Of a stretch of DNA of 64,000 nucleotides, positions 35,080 to 46,704 are shown one piece after another. The first letter of the stretch is position 1, and each line of letters begins with the position of its first letter. Origin of the DNA: Scilla litardierei. Lineage: Eukaryota; Streptophyta; Magnoliopsida; Asparagales; Asparagaceae. Location: contig JAULAV010008687.1 of assembly GCA_030789695.1 (NCBI GenBank), forward strand, positions 62,001-126,000, read 5' to 3'. The position numbers were made by a program, and so were the translations under genes. The notes beneath the pieces are model-generated. The model was given only the letters and a program-made list of their open reading frames with translations. It did not search any database and was not told the DNA's origin.

Positions 35080-36813
35080 CTAAATCTCGGATTCACCCAT
35101 AATCCCCAATTCTCGACGCAACCGAACAAAGGAGTCTTCCTTTAGGGGTTTCGTGAAAATATCGGCGATTTGCTTCTGGGTTTCAACGTACACTAATATG
35201 ATGTCCTTTTTAGCAACATGATCATCTAAGAAATGGTGACGGACATCTATGTGTTTAGAACGGGAATGGTGTACCGGATTCTTAGAGAGACATATTGCAC
35301 TTTGGTTGTCCACCATGATAGGGCAAGTATCACAGTTTATACCAAAGTCTTTAAGAGTGTGTCTCATCCAGAGAACCTGAGCACACGCGGCACCGGTGGT
35401 AATATATTCCGCCTCGGTGGTTGAAAGTGATACGGAATTCTGCTTCTTGGAAAACCAAGAGACAAGAGAATTTCCTATAAAATGGCAAGTGCCACTAGTA
35501 CTTTTCCTGTCGGATTTGCATCCCGCATAATCTGCGTCACTATATGAGATTAACTCATATGTGCTAGATTTTGGATAAAGTAATCCAAAATCAAGTGTGT
35601 AACTTAAATAACGGAAAATACGTTTTACCGCTACTAAGTGAGATTCCTTAGGTTGAGACTGATAACGAGCACATACACATACGGCAAACATAATATCGGG
35701 CCTACTTGCGGTAAGATATAGTAAACTACCTATCATACCTCGATATAGACGAATGTCTACATCTTTACCGCCCGCATCCTTATCAAGATGTGTAGTAGTG
35801 CTCATTGGAGTCTTCTTCCCGGAAGCATTCTCCATTCCAAATCGCTTTAGCAACTCCACCGTGTACTTTGTTTGGCGGATGAAGATTGCATCGTTTATTT
35901 GGCGAATTTTGAGACCTAAGAAATATTTGAGCTCACCCATATTGCGCATCTCAAATTGATCCTTCATCACATTAGAAAACTCTTCGCAAAGAGTGAAGTT
36001 AGTAGCACCGAAAATGATATCATAACATAAATTTGAACTAAAATTATATCATTATTCGAGTACTTAACAAATAATGTAGAATCAACTTCTCCCATTTTAA
36101 AACCTAAATCCAAAAGAAAATTCTTTAAACGGTCATACCAAGCTCGAGGAGCTTGTCTCAAACCGTAAAGTGCTTTCTTAAGTTTGAAAACATGGTTTGA
36201 GAATTTTTCATTTATAAAACCCGGAGGTTGAGAAACATAAACTTCCTCAACAACATCTCCGTTTAAAAACACACTTTTAACATCCATTTGAAAGAGTTTA
36301 AAATCTTTATGGCATGCAAAAGATAATAGTAATCTAATAGATTCTAATCTAGCTACCGGAGCAAAGGATTCTTCGAAATCGATACCTTCCTCTTGTCGAT
36401 AGCCTTGAGCTACTAACCGAGCTTTGTTTCGGACGATGATTTGGTTTTCGTCGGTCTTATTCTTGAAAATCCACTTCGTTCCTATAACGGTGTGGTTCTT
36501 CGAAGGCAATGGAACAAGCTCCCAAACTTCATTCCTTTCGAATTGAATGAGTTCCTCCTCCATGGCAAGGATCCAAGCACTATCTTTGCACGCTTCGTTA
36601 ATATTCTTTGGCTCTATCAAGTAGGCAAAGGCACAATGAGCGAAGTAGTTGACTTGAGATCTCGTCTTGACACTATCAAGGATATTGCCAATGACTTGCT
36701 CATGAGGATGGTCACGAACGGTATGAAGCCATTTGGGAATTTCCTGATCACTAGGAACATTCTCAAAAGATTCATTAGTAGGGTTAGTAACATTAGAATC
36801 AATAGAATTAGAA
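35080..36813 (-). pseudogene. Copia #2 pol, RT and RNase H part
   Basis: RT (36620-35971): [71 protein letters not shown]. One base is missing inside the catalytic YVDD motif (near 36022), so the frame changes there. RNase H (35970-35080): GELKYFLGL, SDADYAGCKSDRKSTSG, LSTTEAEYI, DNQSAICLSKNP, SKHIDVRHHFL, DIFTKPL. The upstream part (36813-36621) joins integrase across Tat #2. Cellular role: copies element RNA into DNA inside the particle. Confidence 0.92.
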
Positions 36814-36818
36814 TTACC

Positions 36819-37761
36819 TGTTACGCCTATTTGGCCGAAGCCCGAAAGACACGAGCCCAGAAACCCTACTGCCGATTAGAAGCCCATCCACGCGATCTGG
36901 CCCGCCCGACAAGGCCCTATAGAGGACCCCCGAATATCGATCCGACCCGGCCTTGATAACGCACGAGTCACCCGCCCACTCCAGTGATAACCGTTCCCCT
37001 GATCCCGCTACCACTTAATGGCCGTGATGGGAAGGTGCTGGCATGGCGAAGGGAGCGGCGACGGTGGGGGGTGGATTGAGGGGGCACGATCAAGGGCGGA
37101 CGAGCGACGTGGGCCGGGGGCAATCACGGCGGGAGGTCTATAAAAGGGCTGGAAAGACGACTGGACAAAGGACCGGATCTCAGGTAACTAAAACCTAAGG
37201 TACTCCATCAACGACCTAGTTCCCCTATCCCAAATTCCTTCCTCCCCCGCTTGCACTGGTAGACGCCGTTCCGATCTCCTCTCGAGTCGAACCGTCTCCG
37301 TCGGGCCTCCTCTTTCAGATCACTATCTGACTTAGGCATCGGAGGGGATTTGGCCGGAACCAAGGTCCGGCCCCCCTGACGAGCGTTCTCATCTGCGCAG
37401 GAGGACGTCATATCCACAGGCCGAGGCTTCCCCTCCGCCCCGCGACCGGCTACGTAACCAGCAGGACGATCGAGGCTACCCCTCGTCATCCGACCGCCGA
37501 GGCCGAGCACGTCCGTCCGAGGCCGAGCGTCTCAACCCGGGTCGAGGCTTCCCCTCACCCCCCTTGCGACCAAGGATCCCGATTCGGCCCAGCCGACGTG
37601 CTCCACGCTGTCCGCAACTCCGACTCGCGCCTCGTCTGCACCGACTCGCGCCTCGTCTGCACCGACTCGACACACCCGAGGGACCCAAGCGGGCCCCTTT
37701 GACCACGTTGACCGGGTTATCCACGGTCAACGCTTTTGTAGTGAGAAAACACTCTGAAACA
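36819..37761 (+). repeat. 5' LTR of Tat #2
   Basis: Starts TGTTACGCC and ends GAAACA. TATA box TATAAAAG at 37138-37145. It has two copies of a 21-bp unit (CGACTCGCGCCTCGTCTGCAC split over 37620-37670) where the other LTR has one, which explains the 21-bp length difference. Confidence 0.95.
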
Positions 37762-37783
37762 TCTGGCACCTTCTGTGGGAACC
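37762..37783 (+). other. Primer binding site region of Tat #2
   Basis: TCTGGCACCTTCTGTGGGAA directly after the LTR, close to the TGGCGCCGTCTGTGGGAA type common in Tat-lineage elements. Confidence 0.65.
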
Positions 37784-37817
37784 GAACTGTCCCACAAAGA
37801 AACAAACCACACCTGCA

Positions 37818-38009
37818 ATGACACGTCTCCACCCGTCTCGACGAAAGGAGAGTAAGGCTCTGATGCGAAGTGACACGGCCCGCCACCGTTGGCAAGAGTG
37901 GGCCCGGGCCCAGCGCGAGGAGGATCGTGAGGAGAGGACCGGGAGACCCTCACTGTCCCTACCGGTCGGGAGACCGAGCACGTCTGTAACGGCGCGCAGC
38001 TCGGAGTAG
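37818..38009 (+). pseudogene. Gag N-terminal stub of Tat #2
   Basis: An ATG at 37818 opens a 63-codon reading frame, rich in Arg, Glu and Ser. It ends in TAG at 38007, just before protease sequence starts. Normal Tat gag is several hundred codons, so most of it, including the capsid core, is missing here. Confidence 0.6.
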
Positions 38010-38011
38010 CT

Positions 38012-38440
38012 TTGGTGGTGTCGGTGATCATAGACACAACCATGGTACGGCGACTGCTCGTCGACACCGGCAGCTCCTGCGACGTCCTCTTCATGTCAAC
38101 CCTGGAAAAGATGGGGCGGCGGAAGGAAGACTTGCGACCTCGCTCGGGTCCCGTGGTGGGATTCACGGGTCATTCCACCCCCATCATCGGCACGATCCAT
38201 CTCCCGGTAACACTCGGAGGCCCACCAGACTCGGTGACCCTGGCGGTAGAATTCATCGTATTGGGGATCGGGTCGGAATACAATGGGATCATCGGCCGAC
38301 CCCTACTCAACGCCATCGGCGCTGTGGTCTCGACCCTCCATCAGACTATCAAGTTTCGAACGCCCGGGGGGGATGGGGCAAGTCGAAGGCGACGCGGGGA
38401 GACCGAAAACCTGCTATCAACTGGCGGAGGAAGGTCCTGA
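38012..38440 (+). pseudogene. Tat #2 protease
   Basis: Aspartic protease with VSVIIDTT, then LLVDTGSSCDVLFMSTLEKM (active site DTG), GFTGHSTPIIGTI and NGIIGRPLLNAI. No start codon of its own; it was part of a polyprotein. A run of seven G near 38365 carries an extra base, which puts RT into another frame. Confidence 0.85.
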
Positions 38441-40037
38441 AGATCGTCTAGTCGACCGGATGGTCGCGCTCGACTTAAGGGGCGGGCCGAGGCCCACCCC
38501 TGCGGAGGAGCAAGAGCAGATCCCGGTCACGGACGTCGAGGGCCGGTTCGTCTCAATCGGGAGAGGGCTAAGCCACGACCTGAGGAGCCAACTGGTCGAG
38601 TGCCTGGAGGCGAACCTAGACGTCTTTGCTTGGTCACCAGAGGACATGCCCGGCGTAGATCCCCAGGTGATCGTCCACCAGATCAACGCTGACCCCAACT
38701 TCAGGCCGGTCAGGCAGAAGAAGCGGAACCTGGGCGGCGAGAAGATGAAGGCGGCCTCCGAGGAAGTGGAACGTCTCCTCGACGCCGGCTTCATACGAGA
38801 GGTCTGGTACCCGGAGTGGCTATCGAACGTGGTGATGGTCAGGAAACCCAACGGGAAGTGGCGAATGTGCGTGGACTTCAGTGACCTCAACAAAGCCTGT
38901 CCCAAGGACAGCTACCCCCTGCCGCGCATTGACCACCTGGTGGACAACGCTTCGGGGTACGAGATGCTTAGCTTCGTGGACGCCTACTCAGGGTACAATC
39001 AAGTCCAGATGGATCCCCGGGACGAGGAGATGACAGCCTTCACGACGGACCGGGGAACATACTACTACAAGAAGATGCCCTTTGGCTTGAAGAACGCGGG
39101 GGCCACCTACCAGAGAATGGTCAATAAGGTTTTTTACTCCCAGATCGGGAGGAACCTGGAGGTCTACGTCGACGACATGCTTGTCAAGTCGAGAAAGCCG
39201 GAGGACCACATCGCTGACCTTCGTGAAACCTTCGAGCGGTTGCGATGACACAACATTAGACTCAAACCCACGAAGTGCACGTTCGGGGTAAGATCTGGCA
39301 AATTCTTGGGATTTATGATAACTAACCGTGGCATTGAAGATAATCCTGACAAGATTGAGGCACTGATCAACATACGTGAGCCGACGACGATCAAAGAGCT
39401 GCAGAGGCTGAATGGGCGCATCGCAGCCCTGGGGCGATTCCTTTCCAAATCGGCGGAAAGATCGCTCCCCTTCTTCAAAGTTCTGAGGAAAGCGATTGCG
39501 GAACCATCGGACAATAGGAAGACGATACTATGGGACGAAGACTGCTCCAGGGCGTTCGCGGATCTCAAGGAATATCTCCGCAGCCCGCCTCTCCTGTCCA
39601 AGCCACGGGAAGGGGAGACGCTAAGCCTTTACCTGGCGTGCGCGGAGGAAGCGGTGAGCTCGGTGCTGATCCGGGAGGACGGTGGGGTGCAGTGGCCGGT
39701 GTACTACACGAGTCGGATCTTGAAGGGGGCGGAGGTGCGGTACTCGCCCATGGAGAAACTGGCGTACGCCCTTGTTCTCTCAGCGCGAAGGCTCAGGCCC
39801 TATTTCCAGGCCCACACCATACTGGTCTTAACCGACTCACAACTGGAGCAGAATCTCAAGAGATTCGACCGAATGGGAAGGATGCTGAACTGGGGGGTGG
39901 AGTTGAGCGAATTCGACCTCCGATTCAAACCGCGCATGGCCATCAAAGGGCAGGCCTTGGCTGACTTCATCGCTGAATGCACGACGGAAGGAGAACATCC
40001 CCCAGAGGAAGAAGGCCCAGCAACGGTAATCGCCTAA
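38366..40037 (+). pseudogene. Tat #2 reverse transcriptase and first RNase H
   Basis: RT blocks: FIREVWYPEWLSNVVMVRKP, WRMCVDFSDLNKACPKD, YPLPRIDHLVD, FVDAYSGYNQ, KKMPFGLKNAGATYQRMVN, LEVYVDDMLVKS (catalytic YVDD intact). A TGA at 39246 (most simply CGA to TGA) interrupts the segment before RLKPTKCTFGV. RNase H: LSLYLACAEEAVSSVL, YYTSRIL, YSPMEKLAYALVLSA, ILVLTDSQL. Ends at TAA 40035, beyond which the same frame continues. Confidence 0.92.
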
Positions 40038-40040
40038 CCC

Positions 40041-40511
40041 TTGTCTTTTCTTTCGGTTGATCACCTCCAGTCAGGAGTCCCAAGAGCGTGGATAGTCCAT
40101 GTGGACGGATCAGCCACACAATCAGGAGGCGGGGCTGGGATCGCGATCCGATCTCCAGAAGGGAACGTCGTGGAGTACACGTTGCGGTTCGAGTTCCCGG
40201 CCACCAACAACGTGGCAGAATACGAAGCGGTGATCAACGGCCTGAGGCTGGCCCGTGAGCTCGGGGCCGAATCTGTGCGCCTCCTCAGTGACTCGAAGCT
40301 CATTGTCAACCAACTTCTGGGAAGTTACGAGGTGCGGGAGGAGACGATGCAGAGGTATCACGCCGTCGCCAAAGCGGCGTTCTCCAGGTTCAAAAACGCG
40401 GAAGTCTTGCATCTCCCGCGGTCGGAGAACGCACGGGTGGATGCGTTGTCGAAGCTAGCCTTGTCCTCGCCTAAGGAGCTGGGCCGCACCATCTACGTGG
40501 AGAACCTGTAG
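40041..40511 (+). pseudogene. Tat #2 second RNase H (aRNH type)
   Basis: Same frame as the preceding RNase H, separated by a TAA at 40035. Motifs: WIVHVDGSATQSGGGAGIAI, NNVAEYEAVINGL, LLSDSKLIVNQLLG, VLHLPRSENARVDALSKLA. Catalytic residues of the Asp, Glu, Asp, Asp set are visible (VDGS, AEYEA, SDSK, ARVD). Possession of two RNase H domains is known of the Tat lineage. Ends at TAG 40509. Confidence 0.9.
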
Positions 40512-41810
40512 TCCCCCAGCACGGAGGAGCGGGAGGTGATGGCGATCGACCAAAATCCCACCTGGATGGATCCGATCATTCGGTACCTCACTCATGGGGA
40601 GGTGCCGACGGATTGGGACGAGCGTCGGACCCTGGAGAGGAAGGCGCTCCGATACGTGATCCATGAGGGGACGCTCTACCGGAGGCGCTAGACGAAGGCT
40701 GATGTCCTCCCGTACCTGAAATGCATCGGACCGCAGGAAGCCGACTACGTCCTACAGGAGGTTCACGAAGGGATCTGCGGAAATCACCACGGGGGCAAGG
40801 TGGTTGCACAGAAAATCTTGAGGCAGGGATACTACTGGCCGACCCTGGTACAAGACGCAATAAACTACGTCCAAAAGTGTCAATAATGTCAAAGGTATGC
40901 CCACCACACCTCAACTCCCCCGTCGGAGCTCATCCCTATCGTGAGCCCCATCCCATTTGCGAAATGGGGGCTCGACATCCTCGGACCGTTTAAGCCGGGT
41001 CGAGGGCAGCGGAAGTATTTGATTGTGGCAGTGGATTACTTTACCAAATGGATTGAGGCGGAACCGTTGGCCACCGTCACATGGAAGAAAGCGAAAAGCT
41101 TCGTGTGGACTTCCATCATCTCCAGATTCGGAGTGCCCCGGTCCATCATCACAGACAACAGGAAACAGTTCGACTCCGCGGGGTTCAAAGACTTCTATGC
41201 GGAATGGGGAATCAAGCTTCTCTTCGCCTCTGTAGCGCACCCCCAGACCAACGGAATGGCGAAAGCAGCCAACAAATGTATCATAGAGCCCCTCCGAAAG
41301 AAAGTGCAGGACGCCGAAGGAAGCTGGCCGGAAGAGCTCCCCGGGATACTCTGGTCATACCGGACGACCCACAAGGAGGCCACCGGCGAGACCCCGTTCA
41401 TGCTTGCCTACGGGGCCGAGGCAGTGGTACCGGTCGAGTTGGGTGAGGAATCTCTCCGCCTCAAATGCTTTGACAAAGACAGGAACTCGCAGGGTCTGGA
41501 GCTCAGCCTGGAGCTCCTCGGCGAACGGCGGGAACAAGCCCTGGCCACCATCATCCGCCAGAAGCAGAAGGTGGCCCGATACTACAATGCTCGGGTCAGG
41601 GGCCGAAGCTACCACCTTGGGGACCTGGTCCTCCGGAAAGCAGGCTTCAACCCGGATACCGCTCGCAAAGGGAAGCTCGCGGCTAAATGGGAGGGACCTT
41701 ACAAAGTCGTCGAGGTCCTCGGACCTGCAACCTACCGTCTAGCCAATATGGAGGGGAGGATTCTCACTAACGCCTGGAATGCGGAACACTTACGCAAGTA
41801 CTTTCAATGA
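40512..41810 (+). pseudogene. Tat #2 integrase
   Basis: Same frame as RT, with stops at 40689 (TAG) and 40884 (TAA, inside the Cys pair of the zinc domain). The HHCC part includes GNHHGG and QGYYWPTL. Core: WGLDILGPF, VAVDYFTKWIEAEPLA, RFGVPRSIITDN, SVAHPQTNGMAKAANKCI. The last lacks the expected catalytic Glu (Lys in its place). C-terminal part: GILWSYRTTHKEATGETPFM, YHLGDLVLRKAGF, NAWNAEHLRKYFQ at the end. No chromodomain, as normal for Tat. Confidence 0.92.
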
Positions 41811-42625
41811 ATGTATCATTTTCTATGAAATAAATTTATTTAAGTTCGTTTCCTTTCCAGATAAACAAAAAGATGTACAGAGAGACGCACGTAGAGGTCG
41901 AGGGGCATTCCCCTCCCTCATTCATCTCCAGGGGCACCCGTGGAGCCACAGGCTGGCGGTCCGCTTGGGCCATCCCCCACACTCCGTTTGCCGTCAGAGT
42001 GCATCCGGAGATCCTCGAAGTTGACTCTCGAGAGCGGGAACTTCTTCTGGATCTCGGATTGACACCGGGCGAAGCCCTTCTCGAACGCTACCGCTAAGGC
42101 GGTCTCGACGAAGGAGGTGGCGTACTCAGCCATGTCGTCTTGGGCGATCCGGGATGGGTCCACCGCCTCAAGCCCACGCAACCGAGCCTCTAAGGTCTCG
42201 ATCTGGCGTAGGTGCTCTGCCCTCTCCTTCTCGATCTCCCGGGATCTCTCGCCGAGTTGAGCAAGGAGAGCCCTCACCTACTCCTCCTTCGCTTCCAGAC
42301 GATCGGAGAGCTCCAGGGCCTCGGGGGCAGCAACGGAGACGGGGATCTTTTCGGCTCCCCCAGACGTGTCGGCATCTCTCAAGAGCTCGGCGACCCGCGC
42401 CTCGGCCTCTGACTTTGCAGTCAGAGCCAAGGCCCTCTCCCGGTCCGCCTCCTCCAAGGCAGAGGACAGCTCAGATACGCGGGTCTCCAAGGACCTGGCC
42501 CGCACTTCCTCTAACTGACCTGCCTCTCCCTCCTCGCCATGGGCCTCAAGATCTCGCCCGGCATCGAACTTGGCTTTGGGAAGCGCCGCAAACTGATGCC
42601 TCATCGAGAGACCCACCGAGGACAA

Positions 42626-42692
42626 CTGCACCAAGGCAACAAAGGTAAGACGGCGAAAGCAGCTGGAGGGAGGACAAGCAGAGACCCTCTAC
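42626..42692 (-). other. Intron 2 of the Tat #2 antisense gene
   Basis: Minus strand ..CCAACAG/GTAGAGG and CCTTGGTGCAG/TTGTCC. 67 bp, phase 0; removal moves the frame from the exon 2 frame to the exon 3 frame exactly. Confidence 0.6.
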
Positions 42693-43228
42693 CTGTTGGC
42701 CGGCCTGAATCACAAAGGTGGCCAGACAGTCACCTCTAACTCCATCCAGCGCAGCCTGATCGGGAGGGAGGCAACTATTCTCGGCCACTCGTGCGGCGGC
42801 CCCGCGGCTCGAAAACACCGATTCCTTCTCCCCTACCGGGAAGCGTGGACGAAGAAGACCCTCCCCTGACGAAGGAAACTCGTCGGGGTTGGAGCGGAAC
42901 GCGCCTAGATACTGATCGTAGGCATCAGGGAGAGAACCGTCCGGGAGAGGCGAAGTGCCAACCCACGGCCAGGCAACCTCAACGGGGACGGGTCGGAGCT
43001 GATCGGCAGGCGGTGGGACATCAGCTCCCTCTACCCCCTCACGGACCCTCTTGGAAGACCCCAACAAGGGGACAGAGGGGGATGGCCCCTTCTTCCTTTT
43101 GGAGCCTCCAGTCGAGATCACGGCCCGCTGCTTCTTCCGGACCTCCAGCACATGATCCCTCCTACGCGGATCCGGATCTGGGGCCTGCATGTGGGTGCTG
43201 GCGAGGGAAGGACTGAGAGGGAATCCAC

Positions 43229-43302
43229 CTGCACTCAAAGAAGAAATAAGAGACCAAGCAGAGCCCAGGCAACCTCGAATGGCGAATACTCGGAGAGCTT
43301 AC
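43229..43302 (-). other. Intron 1 of the Tat #2 antisense gene
   Basis: Minus strand TGGCCCTTGG/GTAAGCTC and TTGAGTGCAG/GTGGATTCC. 74 bp, phase 1. A pyrimidine-rich stretch precedes the acceptor (TTATTTCTTCTTTGAG). Removal joins the two open frames. Confidence 0.65.
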
Positions 43303-44363
43303 CCAAGGGCCACACCGTCTTACGCAAGTTATGGTCACTAAAGAGGACGTCGATCGACCGCTCCCTCGCAGGAATCGCCAGCATGTCCTTCGCCGTCTGC
43401 TGCTTGGCGACAGTCGGCTCACCCAGATCGAGGATGGCTGCGCCAGCCGCCTCCCACCGAACCGGGAAAGGTACACTCGACGGGAACGTGACAAACACGT
43501 ATTCCCCCTTCCAGCGTTTCAGGGAGCTCAGCAACCCCAACACCAGGGTCATCTTCGGGCGTGTGCTGATGTAAATCCATGCCCCCGATTGGTGGTGGCT
43601 CAGGCGGTAGAACTGGGCGAAGAGACGAAGAGAGGGCGCCACTCCCCTCAGCATGCAGACGACGATGAACCCGACGAGGAGCCCGACGGCGTTGGGGCAG
43701 AATTGACACAGGCACACGTTGTGGGCCTGAAGGAACTCAACGATGAAGGGGTGGAGCGGGAAACGAAGCCCGAAGCGGAAGCACTTCTCGTATATTCCCA
43801 CCTCATTAGGACCGGGAAGGCAGATCCGCTCGTCGGACCCAGGAGCACGAGCTGAGTAAGGCGGAAACAGGTAGGCGGAGCGCATGCTCCCGATGGCGGT
43901 GGCACAGATCGACGAAGGCCACGACAAGACCTCTGGGGGCACCCCTGAAAGTTCACCCCCGTGCCGACGAATCGTCAAAGGAGGGATACCCACCAGGCCA
44001 GGAGCAGCGTCACGCTCCGGCCGACCCGAACACGTGGCAGAGGAAGACGACATGAGGCAGAGCTCAGGCAGAATCAGGATCAGCGCAAAGAAGAAAACGA
44101 CGGGATGGTGGCTCACAACCCACTCAGCTTCTCAACCTAAGACGGCCCCGCGAGCGGTGGGGATAAGCTTGCAGCTACACGTGGCAGCATCAGAGGACCG
44201 ACGGCGCTTCGGAGCCTGCGCCTTAAAAATTTCGAACGGACCAACTCATGATGACGACTAATAAATGAGTCGGCATCGACTAACGAGCCTGTCAAAGTCG
44301 GCGGAAGTCACATCGGCCGGGCCGAACTGGTCGAGGCCGATCGACCCGACCAATGGGGGCAAT

Positions 44364-45285
44364 TGTTACGCCTATTTGGCCGAAGCCTGAAAGACACGAG
44401 CCCAGAAACCCGACTGCCGATCAGAAGCCCATCCGCACGATCTGGCCCGCCCGACAAGGCCCTATAGAGGACCCCCGAATATCGATCCGACCCGGCCCTG
44501 ATAACGCACGAGTCACCCGCCCACTCCAGCGATAACCGTTCCCCTGATCCTGCTACCACTTAATGGCCGTGATGGGAAGGTGCTGGCATAGCGAAGGGAG
44601 CGGCGACGGTGGGGGGCGGATTGAGGGGGCACGATCGAGGGCAGACGAGCGACGTGGGCCGGGGGCAATCACGGCGGGAGGTCTATAAAAGGGCTGGAAA
44701 GACGACTGGACAAAGGACCGGATCTCAGGTAACTAAAACCTAAGGTACTCCATCAACGACCTAGTTCCCCTATCCCAAATTCCTTCCTCCCCCGCTTGTG
44801 CTGGTAGACGCCGTTCCGATCTCCTCTCGAGTCGAACCGTCTCCGCCGGGCCTCCTCTTTCAGATCACTATCTGACTTAGGCATCGGAGGGGATTTGGCC
44901 GGAACCAAGGTCCGGCCCCCCTGACGAGCGTTCTCATCTGCGCAGGAGGACGTCATATCCACAGGCCGAGGCTTCCCCTCTGCCCCGCGACCGGCAACGT
45001 AACCAGCAGGACGATCGAGGCTACCCCTCGTCGTCCGACCGCCGAGGCCGAGCACGTCCGTCTGAGGCCGAGCGTCTCAACCCGGGTCGAGGCTTCCCCT
45101 CGCCCCCCTTGCCACCAAGGATCCCGATTCGGCCCAGCCGACGCGCTCCACGCCATCCGCAACTCCGACTCGCGCCTCGTCTGCACCGACTCGACACACC
45201 CGAGGGACCCAAGCGGGCCCCTTTGACCACGTTGACCGGGTTATCCACGGTCAACGCTTTTGTAGTGAGAAAACACTCTGAAACA
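44364..45285 (+). repeat. 3' LTR of Tat #2
   Basis: 922 bp, TGTTACGCC to GAAACA, TATA box at 44684-44690. Differs from the 5' LTR by about 3 percent by eye plus one 21-bp unit. Confidence 0.95.
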
Positions 45286-45290
45286 TTACC

Positions 45291-46640
45291 AATTGAATCA
45301 CATAAGACATCCATGGAGTCATCATCATTAGTAATTCTAGTAGGGACAAATCCTTCATTAAATAAAACATGAAGTGATTCCTCGATCGTCGAGGTTCGTT
45401 TGTTGTATATCCGATAGGCTTTGCTACGGGAGGAATATCCAACAAATATCCCCTCATCGGATCTTGGATCAAATTTGTCCAAACTACCATACGTGTTTTT
45501 AATAAACATTTTGTGCCGAAAACTCGAAAATGTTTAACTTGAGGTAATCTACCAAACAACAATTCATAACAAGTTTGTTTGGTGCCGGGCCTCAAAAGTA
45601 TCCTATTAAACACATAGCAAGCGGTATGTAGCGCTTCCACCCAAAATTGATGGCCAAGTTGGCTATCATCAAGCATAGTGCGAGCACATTCCACTAGCAT
45701 CTTATTCTTTCTCTCAACAACACCATTTTGAGGAGGTGCGCGAGGGAATGAAAAGGTGCGTGTAATACCAACTTCATCACAAAAAGTTGAGAAAGACTCA
45801 TTCTCAAATTCTCCTCCATGATCACTACGAATAGTGACAATGGTGGTTTCAATGAGATTTTGTACTTTCTTAACAAAAATTGTGAACTTTTCAAAAGCAT
45901 CATTTTTATTACTTAAGGAAAATACCCAAGTAAATCTAGAAAAGTCATCAACGATGACAAGTCCATAACGTGCATTTCCTAATGAAGCAACTCTAGTTGG
46001 CCCAAATAAATCTAGATGTAATAGCTCTAGTGGCCGCTTAGAAGAAATGCTTTTCTTAGGTTTAAAAGACGATTTTGGAAGCTTGCCTCGTTGACACGAG
46101 TCACACAAGCTTTTTGTTTGAAAGACAAGCTTAGGGAAGCCTCAAATAGAATTTAACTTGGAAAGCTTAAAAAGTGTTCCAAAGTTCACATGACCAAAAC
46201 GTCGATGCCATAAGTGTTGTTCACTTGTGTTGGCAATGAGACATTGTTCATGTGATCTTGGAAGATCTAGGATATATATATCCTTATGGCGTGTGCCGGA
46301 AAACAATAAATCATTATTATCTTTTCTTAAAATATGGCACATTCCTTCCGCAAAGCTAACTTTGTAACCTTTGTCACAAAGTTGGCTTATTGAAATAAGA
46401 TTGTGGTTTAATCCTTTAACAAGGTAAACATCACTTATAAGTGGTTTAGAAGGATTACCCACTTTTCCAACACCTATGATGGTTCCGCTCTCGTTGCCTC
46501 CAAAGACTACCCGGTTTCCATTTGCAATGGGCACCACTCCGGAGAGCAATTGAGCGTCACCCGTCATGTATTTTGAACACTCGCTATCGAGTATCCAATT
46601 ATTCTTGGAGCCAAATTTGGATTTGTTGCTCCTTTTCTTT
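45291..46640 (-). pseudogene. Copia #2 protease and integrase part of pol
   Basis: The protease site reads NNWILDSECSKYMTGD (Asp-Ser-Glu for the usual Asp-Ser-Gly). Then LVKGLNHNLISISQLCD, the GAG-pre-integrase zinc region HRRFGHVNF with CDSCQRGK, and the core LLHLDLFGP, VIVDDFSRFTWVF, IRSDHGGEFEN, PQNGVVERKNKML. A TGA at about 46142 and a frameshift at about 45512 (after FRVFGTKC) break it. The end is cut by Tat #2, and the frame resumes at 36813. Confidence 0.92.
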
Positions 46641-46704
46641 TTCTTGAGTACCTAAAGATAGAAAATATCGTATCATAGTACCCAAGGTCATTGGGTCCAA
46701 AAGA

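Larger units (their letters stand above)
41918..44053 (-). pseudogene. Antisense gene of Tat #2: gypsy-type transposon domain plus coiled coil, two introns
   Basis: Opposite to pol, between integrase and the 3' LTR. Start chosen at the ATG at 44053 (MSSSSATCSGRPERD); the frame is open further upstream to 44116 but without ATG. Exon 1 to 43303 holds ICLPGPNEVGIYEKCFRFGL, FPLHPFIVEFL, CPNAVGLLVGFIVVC. Intron 1 is 43302-43229. Exon 2 (43228-42693) is basic and Pro-rich. Intron 2 is 42692-42626. Exon 3 (42625-41918) is a long coiled coil (SALEEADRERALAL, LGERSREIEKERAEHL). Only one stop (TAG at about 42278) breaks the spliced frame of about 675 codons. Function unknown; similar extra ORFs are known in Tat elements. 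Confidence 0.7.
36819..45285 (+). mobile_element. Tat #2: Tat-lineage Ty3/gypsy element without gag, inserted in copia #2
   Basis: LTRs 36819-37761 and 44364-45285 and a perfect TSD TTACC at 36814-36818 and 45286-45290. Plus-strand order: gag stub, protease, RT, RNase H, a second (aRNH-type) RNase H, integrase. Then comes an antisense gene on the minus strand. The dual RNase H and the antisense ORF mark the Tat lineage. Most of gag is deleted and pol carries five or more stops, so it is non-autonomous. The purine tract before the 3' LTR is CAATGGGGGCAAT. Confidence 0.95.

Noticed and set aside
42154..42648. Plus-strand Arg/Pro-rich ORF opposite the antisense gene
   Set aside because: Shadow frame of a GC-rich coding sequence; the minus strand has the coiled coil and the consistent splice sites.
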